From: Acidobacteriota bacterium
GTDB taxonomy: Bacteria > Actinomycetota > Acidimicrobiia > Acidimicrobiales > SHLQ01
Length of the DNA stretch: 5,789 nucleotides
Assembly: GCA_022562835.1 (NCBI GenBank)
Contig: JADFOM010000174.1
Span: 1-5,789, forward strand
Reading direction: 5' to 3'
The notes beneath the pieces are model-generated. The model was not told where the DNA came from. It made no database searches and was given only the letters and a program-made list of their open reading frames with translations. The translations under genes and the position numbers were made by a program. Positions 1-5,301 of this stretch are shown here, piece after piece. How positions within the stretch are numbered: the first letter of the stretch is position 1; each line of letters begins with the position of its first letter.

Positions 1-222
1 CCTGTCGAGGCCACCCGCTATCACTCGTTGGTAGTGGACCCCAACACCGTGCCAAGCCAACTCGAGGTCACGGCGCGAACGTCTGACGGCACAATCATGG
101 GTTTGCGTCATCGGGACATGCCCGTTGAGGGTGTGCAGTTCCACCCGGAGTCAATACTGACCGTGGGCGGTCACGACCTGCTGCGCAATTTTCTCGAAAT
201 TCCGCTCGGCGCGTCGGACTGA
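1..222 (+). CDS. trpG: Glutamine amidotransferase subunit, anthranilate/aminodeoxychorismate synthase component II (C-terminal part)
   Basis: The reading frame is open from base 1 to a TGA at 220-222, giving the last 73 residues of a protein whose start lies outside the window. It carries two hallmarks of the TrpG/PabA family: RYHSLVV at fragment residues 6-12, and GVQFHPES at 44-51, which holds His48 and Glu50 of the Cys-His-Glu amidotransferase triad. The nucleophilic Cys would lie upstream. The family hydrolyses glutamine and passes ammonia to a chorismate-binding partner, making anthranilate (TrpE partner) or aminodeoxychorismate (PabB partner). The end of the protein (GGHDLLRNFL) is typical of both, so TrpG and PabA cannot be separated here. 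It converges on pknB with a 46-bp gap, as trpG does in mycobacteria. That shared position, not sequence, is the reason for the symbol chosen. The end looks intact, with no frameshift. Confidence 0.9.
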   Translation, partial: PVEATRYHSLVVDPNTVPSQLEVTARTSDGTIMGLRHRDMPVEGVQFHPESILTVGGHDLLRNFLEIPLGASD

Positions 223-233
223 CCCGCCGCGCA

Positions 234-248
234 GCGAGTTCAACTCGC
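234..248. terminator. Perfect 15-nt palindrome between convergent trpG and pknB; possible bidirectional terminator
   Basis: GCGAGTT, a single C, then AACTCGC form a perfect inverted repeat (arms 234-240 and 242-248). In RNA this would fold as a stem of 5 to 6 bp with a 3 to 5 nt loop. It sits 11 nt after the stop of the amidotransferase gene and 20 nt beyond the stop of pknB, where a shared terminator for both convergent genes would be expected. There is no U-tract on either side, so it is not a canonical intrinsic terminator. Its position is the main argument for a role in transcript ends. Confidence 0.35.
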
Positions 249-268
249 CGAACCCCGACGACGGCTAC

Positions 269-2308
269 TCAAGTGTTTGGGGGCGAAGGTGGCTGGGTTA
301 CCGGCGCCTGAGTCGTCGTCGTCTTGGGCGGCTTCTTCGTCGTAGTGGTCACTGGGATCGGATTACCGACCTCTATCGTGACCTCAGAGCCCGTCGCGAC
401 ACTGACCCCAGCGCCAGGCGACTGGGAGATGACCCTTCCTACGTTCGGACTGGTCTCGGGGACATCGACCTTTACGACGACCGGCACGAGACCCTCAGCG
501 GTGATAGTCGCCGTTGCGCTATCGGCCTGGAGACCCTCGACGCTCGGCACCAGGACTTGCGGTATTCCCGAAGAGACCACGATCGTTACTGGGGCGCCGC
601 ATGAGAGCGGGGTGTTGGCGGGGGGGTCGGTCCTGATCACGGTGCCCTCCTCGACGCTACTGGAACCCTCCTCGTCCACCTGTTGCTCGAAGTCGGCTCG
701 CACGACGGCTTCGATGGCATCACTCGACGGCTGACCGACGACGCTGGGCACCGTGCATGTGCCGGGCCCCTCAGAGACGATCAGCTCGACGCTGTCACCT
801 GCCTTGACCTTGGTTCCCGGCGGCGGGTTCATGTCGATGACCTGTCCGATTGGCTTATCAGGGTCGACGCGGGTCGTGATCGTCACGATCAGGTCCTGTT
901 CGGCGAGGAAGTCGCGCGCAGCAGTTGAGTCCTTGCCGATCTGGCTGACGAGCTCGAACTCGCCGCTCGGCTTGGATACCGTCAGCACAACTTCGCTGTC
1001 GATGTCAACGAAGGTCCCTGCCTCGGGATTCTGACGAAACACATTGTTTTCGGGAACGTTCGCGTTCTCCTCGAACCTGGGTACAACAACAAGTCCATCA
1101 GCCTCGAGGATCCTCTGAGCCTCTTCGAGTGGAAGATCGGTGACACGCTCTAGTTCGACCTGCTCGACGCTCGGCTCGTCATCACCGCCGACGAGAGTCG
1201 CCCGCAATGCCAACAGAAGTCCGATCAGCACAGCGATCAGAACGACGAACGAGACTGCGAAAACCGCTGATCGGCGCCACCCGTCATCGCGAGGCGGCAC
1301 GGTGTAGTAGGTACCCGACGGCGGTCCCGCGGCCTGGGGGTAGCCGCCCGCCGGTGTGACAGCACCCACAGCAGCCGGCGACACCGTGGTCAATTGGTCC
1401 TCTGGGCCCGAAGCGGCGATGGCTGCGCCGGCGGCAACTCCTGCTGCGGCTGCACCTGGGGCAAGATCGTGCTGACCCTCGCGGTAGCGCCGCAGATCCG
1501 AGGCCAGCTTCGCTGCGCCGGAATAACGACGCTCGGGATCCTTGGCCATCGCCTTCATCATGATCGCCTCGAGCGAGGGGGCTATGTTGACGCCGAGCTC
1601 GGACAGTGGTCGTGGCTTCTCCTGGACGTGTTTGTAGGCCACCGACAATGGCGTGTCACCGGTAAACGGCGGCTTGCCGGTCAACATCTCGTAAAGCACA
1701 ATGCCGAGGGAATAGATGTCGGAACGCTGATCGACTTTGTGGCCCTGCGCCTGCTCCGGCGAGAAATAGGTGGCGGTGCCCATCACCTGCCCGGCCTGGG
1801 TCAGATCGTTGTCGGTCCCAGCCGCGATCGCTGTCGCGATACCGAAATCGGCAACCTTGACCTCGCCCGTTGGTGAGACGAGTACATTGCCAGGCTTCAC
1901 GTCACGGTGAACGAGTCCCTGTCGGTGAGCTGCGTCGAGCGCCATCGAAACATCGATCGCAATCTCAGCCGCCCGATCTGGATGGATCGGCCCCTCGGTG
2001 CGCAGTATCTCAGACAGGGCACGGCCCTCGACGTACTCCATGACGATGAAGTAAGTGTCGTTCTCCTCACCCCAGTCATACACGCCGACAACGTTCGGGT
2101 GGGTGAGAGTCGCGGCGGCCTGTGCCTCACGTCGGAAGCGTTCGACGAATGCGGGGTTGGAGGCGAATTCAGCGAACAGGACCTTGACGGCGACCTCACG
2201 ATCGAGTGTTTGGTCGCGCGCCAAGAACACGTCGGCCATCCCGCCACGGGCGAGTTGACGTTGAAGTTCATAGCGCCCACCAAAAATGGTGGGTCCCTGC
2301 TGAGACAT
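269..2308 (-). CDS. pknB: Transmembrane Ser/Thr protein kinase with four extracellular PASTA domains (PknB type)
   Basis: This 679-residue protein is a Hanks-type kinase that phosphorylates wall-synthesis and division proteins and senses peptidoglycan fragments outside the cell. The kinase domain spans about residues 13-275: a glycine-rich loop at 19-28, VAVK with Lys42, helix-C Glu61, HRDVKPGN with catalytic Asp136 and Asn141, DFG at 154-156, SPE at 183-185 and RSD at 195-197. An Ala/Gly/Pro-rich linker (about 280-345) leads to one membrane helix (about 347-368). Four PASTA repeats follow at about 382-447, 448-513, 516-581 and 584-648. Repeats 3 and 4 open with VPSVxG; repeats 1 and 2 have divergent openings. 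A Thr/Pro/Lys-rich tail occupies 650-679. The protein is somewhat longer than the mycobacterial one (626). The start is firm: an in-frame TAG (2315-2317) lies two codons upstream of the ATG, and the next Met is inside the glycine-rich loop. Oddities are Ala172 where mycobacterial PknB has phospho-Thr173, and Ala20 in place of the first loop glycine. Confidence 0.97.
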   Translation of the reverse strand: MSQQGPTIFGGRYELQRQLARGGMADVFLARDQTLDREVAVKVLFAEFASNPAFVERFRREAQAAATLTHPNVVGVYDWGEENDTYFIVMEYVEGRALSEILRTEGPIHPDRAAEIAIDVSMALDAAHRQGLVHRDVKPGNVLVSPTGEVKVADFGIATAIAAGTDNDLTQAGQVMGTATYFSPEQAQGHKVDQRSDIYSLGIVLYEMLTGKPPFTGDTPLSVAYKHVQEKPRPLSELGVNIAPSLEAIMMKAMAKDPERRYSGAAKLASDLRRYREGQHDLAPGAAAAGVAAGAAIAASGPEDQLTTVSPAAVGAVTPAGGYPQAAGPPSGTYYTVPPRDDGWRRSAVFAVSFVVLIAVLIGLLLALRATLVGGDDEPSVEQVELERVTDLPLEEAQRILEADGLVVVPRFEENANVPENNVFRQNPEAGTFVDIDSEVVLTVSKPSGEFELVSQIGKDSTAARDFLAEQDLIVTITTRVDPDKPIGQVIDMNPPPGTKVKAGDSVELIVSEGPGTCTVPSVVGQPSSDAIEAVVRADFEQQVDEEGSSSVEEGTVIRTDPPANTPLSCGAPVTIVVSSGIPQVLVPSVEGLQADSATATITAEGLVPVVVKVDVPETSPNVGRVISQSPGAGVSVATGSEVTIEVGNPIPVTTTTKKPPKTTTTQAPVTQPPSPPNT
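2276..2293 (-). other. Perfect hairpin in the first codons of pknB
   Basis: The coding strand has CCCACCA, a TTTT loop, then TGGTGGG: a 7-bp perfect stem with a 4-nt loop covering nucleotides 16-33 of the open reading frame (codons 6-11, Pro-Thr-Ile-Phe-Gly-Gly). The codons encode the normal start of the kinase domain, so the fold may be incidental. A stable stem this near the start of a gene without a Shine-Dalgarno sequence could nevertheless influence translation initiation. Confidence 0.4.
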
Positions 2309-2316
2309 AGCAGACT

Positions 2317-2342
2317 ATTCTAGCCCTTGACCGCGCTGTCAA
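2317..2342 (-). promoter_or_regulatory. Candidate promoter for pknB, possibly giving a leaderless mRNA
   Basis: On the minus strand, TTGACA (2337-2342) is a perfect -35 match and TAGAAT (2317-2322) is a good -10 match (TAnnnT), separated by 14 nt. Eight nucleotides lie between the -10 box and the pknB ATG, so transcription would begin at or near the A of the start codon. The region just upstream of the ATG has no Shine-Dalgarno sequence at a usable distance; AAGGG lies 15 nt away. Both facts fit a leaderless transcript, which is common in actinobacteria. The 14-nt spacer is shorter than the usual 16-18, which lowers confidence. The rest of the 96-nt pbpA-pknB gap (2343-2404) shows no clear terminator, so read-through from pbpA is also likely. 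Confidence 0.5.
2327..2342. promoter_or_regulatory. Inverted repeat overlapping the candidate pknB -35 box
   Basis: TTGAC (2327-2331) and GTCAA (2338-2342) form a perfect 5-bp dyad with a 6-nt centre. One arm covers most of the -35 box and the other lies in the -35/-10 spacer. A protein bound here would block the promoter. The short arms mean chance is a fair explanation, and no regulator family can be named from the sequence. Confidence 0.25.
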
Positions 2343-2404
2343 TGGAGCACCCTCACCTGTGTTCATCTAGGCGCGGCTCGATTGATTTTGCCGGTCGACC
2401 TCGT

Positions 2405-3961
2405 TCAGTCCGTCACGGGTTCGATGGGACGCAGCGCCTGCTCAAGAACTGCGCGAGCAATCGGAGCGGCAACACGGCCACCGGTCTGCTCGGACGCACC
2501 TTGCTGTGCCTCGACCAACACGGCGACCGCAACCGACGCTGGCTCACCGCTCGGTCCCGCGTAACCAATGATCCAGGCATGTGACTGCGGCTCTGGCGTT
2601 CCGAGCTGTGCCGTGCCCGTCTTGCCGCCTACGGTGAAGCCGTTGATCGCCAGCCCCGATGCCGTCCCACCTTTGACCACATCTTCCATAGCTATCTGTA
2701 GCGTCGCCGCCGTCGAGGGTCTTGTGGACTGAATCCACAACGAAGGTTCAGTCTCAGCTACGACGTCACCGGTCTGATCCACGGCGCGATCCATCACATA
2801 AGGCTTCATCATCAACCCGTCGTTGGCGATTGCGCCAGCCACCATCGCCATCAGGATCGGCGTGGCCTTGACATCATTTTGACCAATGGCGGCCTGCGCC
2901 AGCGTCGCTTGACTGTCGAACACCTCTGCGGGCTCACCGTTAGGCCCCGGAAAAGGATCCTCGACGTACTCGGTGATCGGTGCAACAAAGCTCCCGTAGT
3001 CGGTCGGAAAGTTCGACACGGCGGGAGCTGGCAGGTCGATCGGAAGTTCCCAGTTGAATCCGAACGCCTCTGCCATGTCGATCATGGGATTGGGCCCAAG
3101 CTGTTCTGCGGCCATCTGAGTGAACGCTGAGTTGCATGATCGACGCAGAACCTCAATCAACCGACCGCCACACGATGATCCCTCGAAGTTGGAAATGGGA
3201 CGCGTGCTCAGCGGAGGTGTATAGGAGGTGACGGTTGGATAGACGGGATCGGCCAAGCCGACCGCTCCAGTCTCGAGTCCCGCTGCTGCGGTGATGACCT
3301 TGAACGTCGAACCCGGGAAGAAGATCTCTCGATAGAACTTCGGCAACAATGGGTTTCCGTCTGCTGCCAGCAGTTCCTGTCGGGCCTCTTCGGCCCGTGC
3401 AGCGTCGGGATCGGACAACTTCGACGGGTCGTAGTTGGGCCAGCTGTGTGCCGCCAAGATGGCTCCGGTCCGCGGGTCGATGGCAACCACGGAACCCTTG
3501 CGATCGCCGAGCGCGTCACGGGCAACCTGTTGCACATCGCGGCGCAGCGTGAGCTCTATGTCAGCGGTCAGGTCGCGTTCGTGCAGGATCGCCCCGAGGT
3601 CGGAGAATTTCTGTTTGTTGGTGTCGCCTGAGAGCAGATCGTCGTACTCGCGCTCGACTCCGTCCGCTCCAAAGTTGAATGAGAAGAACCCGCTGACATG
3701 GCCGAACAGATCGCCGGTTGGATAGGTCCGTTGCCGCTCGAATCGGGGATCGTCGATCTCTACAGTCGTTGCCAGCAATGCTCCATCGGCACTGACAATG
3801 TCCCCGCGACGCTCGTCAAAGTCGTCGTACAGCGGTCGGGTGTTGTTCGGATCGTTGTTAAGTCGCTCTGCGCCGAACAACTGGATGATGTTGAGCTGTA
3901 CGAACAACGCCCCATACAACAGGATAAAAACGGTGGCCAGGCGGCGTATCTGGACGTTCAC
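2405..3961 (-). CDS. pbpA: Class B penicillin-binding protein, peptidoglycan D,D-transpeptidase (PbpA type)
   Basis: This 518-residue protein cross-links peptidoglycan stem peptides outside the membrane and pairs with the SEDS polymerase encoded just upstream. A short basic N-terminus and one membrane helix (about 8-29) serve as an uncleaved anchor. The RRGDIVSADG stretch at 51-60 is the start of the class B dimerisation/pedestal region. The transpeptidase domain has all three active-site motifs: STFK at 218-221 with nucleophile Ser218, SCN at 275-277, and KTG at 447-449. It is slightly longer than mycobacterial PbpA (491), with a Pro/Gly/Glu-rich stretch around 330-348 as one possible insertion. 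Cys264 and Cys276 flank the SxN region and could pair. The GTG start overlaps the rodA stop as GTGA, and GGAG (3970-3973) lies 8 nt upstream, so this start is well supported. Gene order favours PbpA over FtsI, which usually lies in the dcw cluster. Confidence 0.95.
   Translation of the reverse strand: MNVQIRRLATVFILLYGALFVQLNIIQLFGAERLNNDPNNTRPLYDDFDERRGDIVSADGALLATTVEIDDPRFERQRTYPTGDLFGHVSGFFSFNFGADGVEREYDDLLSGDTNKQKFSDLGAILHERDLTADIELTLRRDVQQVARDALGDRKGSVVAIDPRTGAILAAHSWPNYDPSKLSDPDAARAEEARQELLAADGNPLLPKFYREIFFPGSTFKVITAAAGLETGAVGLADPVYPTVTSYTPPLSTRPISNFEGSSCGGRLIEVLRRSCNSAFTQMAAEQLGPNPMIDMAEAFGFNWELPIDLPAPAVSNFPTDYGSFVAPITEYVEDPFPGPNGEPAEVFDSQATLAQAAIGQNDVKATPILMAMVAGAIANDGLMMKPYVMDRAVDQTGDVVAETEPSLWIQSTRPSTAATLQIAMEDVVKGGTASGLAINGFTVGGKTGTAQLGTPEPQSHAWIIGYAGPSGEPASVAVAVLVEAQQGASEQTGGRVAAPIARAVLEQALRPIEPVTD
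3958..3961 (-). other. GTGA stop/start overlap, rodA to pbpA
   Basis: The rodA TGA stop (3958-3960) shares bases with the pbpA GTG start (3959-3961). A terminating ribosome can restart at once, which ties the amounts of polymerase and transpeptidase together. This fits the known one-to-one partnership of SEDS proteins and class B PBPs. Confidence 0.85.
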
Positions 3962-5301
3962 GCCACAGACTCCGTCGGTTTCTCCGACGCCGCCAGCGCA
4001 ACCTGATCGGCACCGCCTTCAACCTCGTCGGACAATCTGACGAGCAGGGCCAACAACACGTAGTTCGCAAGCAGTGACGAGCCACCATAGGAAACGAAGG
4101 GCAGGGTGATACCCGTCAAGGGAACCAACCGGATCACTCCACCGATGATTATGAAGGCCTGGACTCCCACCAGTGTCGTCAGGCCGACCGCGAGGAGTTT
4201 GTCGAAGGTTCGCGAAGCGCGCACCGCGATGCGAAGACCCGAACCGATCATCAAGAGGTACGCGATGAGGATTGCGGTGCTGCCGATCAGTCCGAGTTCC
4301 TCGCCAATCGCAGCGAAGATGAAGTCGGTCTCCACCTCAGGTATGCGGTCGGGTTGGCCCAACCCGAGACCAGATCCGGTCAAGCCGCCATCGGCGAGCG
4401 CGAACGCCGCTTCAACCGTCTGAAAGCCCTCGTCTTTGGCGACCGACCACGGATCTATCCAGGTAGAGATTCGCTCCCTGACATGGTCGAACTGCGCCCA
4501 TGCGAAATAGGCCCCCGCAGAAAACAGTGCGGTCCCCAGAAGGACGTAGGAAACCTTCTCGGTAGCTACCCACAACAGCACGACAAACATCGCAAAGAAC
4601 AGGAGCGACGAACCGAGATCCTTCTCGGAGATCATCACCAGCACCGAGATGCCCCAAGCGAGAATGATCGGCCCGAGATGGCGCGGCTCGGGAAGGCGGA
4701 GGCGGCCAATCCTGAACGTGGCCTGTTGCAGCAGCTCGCGCTTATCGGTCAGATAGGCGGCAAAGAAGACTGCCAAAGCGAGCTTCGCGAACTCGCCGGG
4801 CTGGAAGTTGACCGGCCCAATGCTCGCCCAAATTCGGGCCCCGTTTATCTCGCGTCCAATGCCAGGAATCAACGGGACAATCAACAAGAACAGGCCGATC
4901 ACCGCGAGGATGTACCGATATCGCTCGAGCGAGCGCACACGTCGAACGAACAACAGGACAGCGACGTACGCGGCGATGGAGACCGCAACCCAGTTCGCCT
5001 GAAGGCCTGGCAGATCGGCCGCGTCATCGCCGAGGTCGCCCGCAAGCCGGGCGATCATCACATAGCCGAGGCCGTTGAGTAACGCAGCAAGCGGCAACAG
5101 CACAGGATCTGCCCGTGGCGCCAGCCAGCGGTTGGCCAGGTGGGCGAACAGCAACAATCCGATGACCACACCAAGAAAGGGACCGATGTTCGCTGGAACC
5201 GAGGCCGACCAGCCCAGGCTTGCGAGCACATAGGCGCCGCCCGTGATTGCCGAAGCGAGGACGATCAGGCCGAGTTCGGCACTCCGTCTTCGGGATTTCA
5301 C
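3958..5301 (-). CDS. rodA: SEDS-family peptidoglycan glycosyltransferase (RodA/FtsW)
   Basis: This 447-residue polytopic membrane protein polymerises lipid II into glycan strands. Hydrophobic segments suggest about ten to twelve helices, starting near residue 10, with a long outward loop at about 271-328. SEDS signatures are present in order: NGARIW with PGEFAKL (153-174), EKDLGSS (226-232) holding Asp228 at the place of the essential catalytic Asp, GSGLGLGQ (309-316), TDFIFAAIGEELGLIG (325-340), and PLTGITLPFVSYGGSS (394-409). The N-terminal RRSAELGLIVLA resembles mycobacterial RodA, and location between the phosphatase and pbpA genes also points to RodA rather than FtsW. The GTG start overlaps the preceding stop as GTGA and has no clear Shine-Dalgarno, so translation probably depends on coupling. 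The short C-terminal tail (about 424-447) is acidic and likely cytoplasmic. Confidence 0.95.
   Translation of the reverse strand: MKSRRRSAELGLIVLASAITGGAYVLASLGWSASVPANIGPFLGVVIGLLLFAHLANRWLAPRADPVLLPLAALLNGLGYVMIARLAGDLGDDAADLPGLQANWVAVSIAAYVAVLLFVRRVRSLERYRYILAVIGLFLLIVPLIPGIGREINGARIWASIGPVNFQPGEFAKLALAVFFAAYLTDKRELLQQATFRIGRLRLPEPRHLGPIILAWGISVLVMISEKDLGSSLLFFAMFVVLLWVATEKVSYVLLGTALFSAGAYFAWAQFDHVRERISTWIDPWSVAKDEGFQTVEAAFALADGGLTGSGLGLGQPDRIPEVETDFIFAAIGEELGLIGSTAILIAYLLMIGSGLRIAVRASRTFDKLLAVGLTTLVGVQAFIIIGGVIRLVPLTGITLPFVSYGGSSLLANYVLLALLVRLSDEVEGGADQVALAASEKPTESVA
3970..3973 (-). promoter_or_regulatory. Ribosome binding site of pbpA
   Basis: GGAG on the minus strand lies 8 nt before the GTG at 3961, inside the last codons of rodA. 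It supports the GTG as the true start and allows independent initiation besides coupling. The rodA start has no equivalent site. Confidence 0.6.
5298..5301 (-). other. GTGA stop/start overlap, phosphatase gene to rodA
   Basis: The TGA stop of the PP2C gene (5298-5300) overlaps the rodA GTG start (5299-5301). It is the same four-base junction as between rodA and pbpA. No Shine-Dalgarno is visible upstream of this GTG, so reinitiation is the most likely way rodA is translated. Confidence 0.85.

Noticed and set aside
608..630. G-rich stretch on the plus strand as a possible G-quadruplex
   Set aside because: Only three separate runs of three or more G can be drawn, so a standard four-run quadruplex is not supported. 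The stretch is explained by proline codons in pknB.
324..734. A 136-codon Thr/Ser-rich open frame opposite the PASTA region of pknB
   Set aside because: The Thr/Ser/Pro bias is the mirror of the PASTA and tail codons; it is a shadow frame.
875..887. CGTGA-TCG-TCACG inverted repeat
   Set aside because: It lies in the middle of PASTA repeat 2 coding sequence, far from any start, and is short enough to be chance.
1378..1470. Ala/Gly/Pro low-complexity region in PknB as a possible repeat or frameshift scar
   Set aside because: Juxtamembrane linkers of PASTA kinases are normally low-complexity, and the frame is continuous into the membrane helix and PASTA repeats.
1394..1876. A 160-codon open frame on the plus strand opposite the pknB kinase domain
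   Set aside because: It is antisense to conserved catalytic motifs, has no recognisable family features and no ribosome binding site that I can see.
4354..5082. A 242-codon open frame on the plus strand opposite rodA
   Set aside because: It is antisense to a clear SEDS gene. The translation is rich in Arg, Gln, Glu and Pro with no recognisable domain, as expected from the reverse of a high-GC membrane-protein gene.
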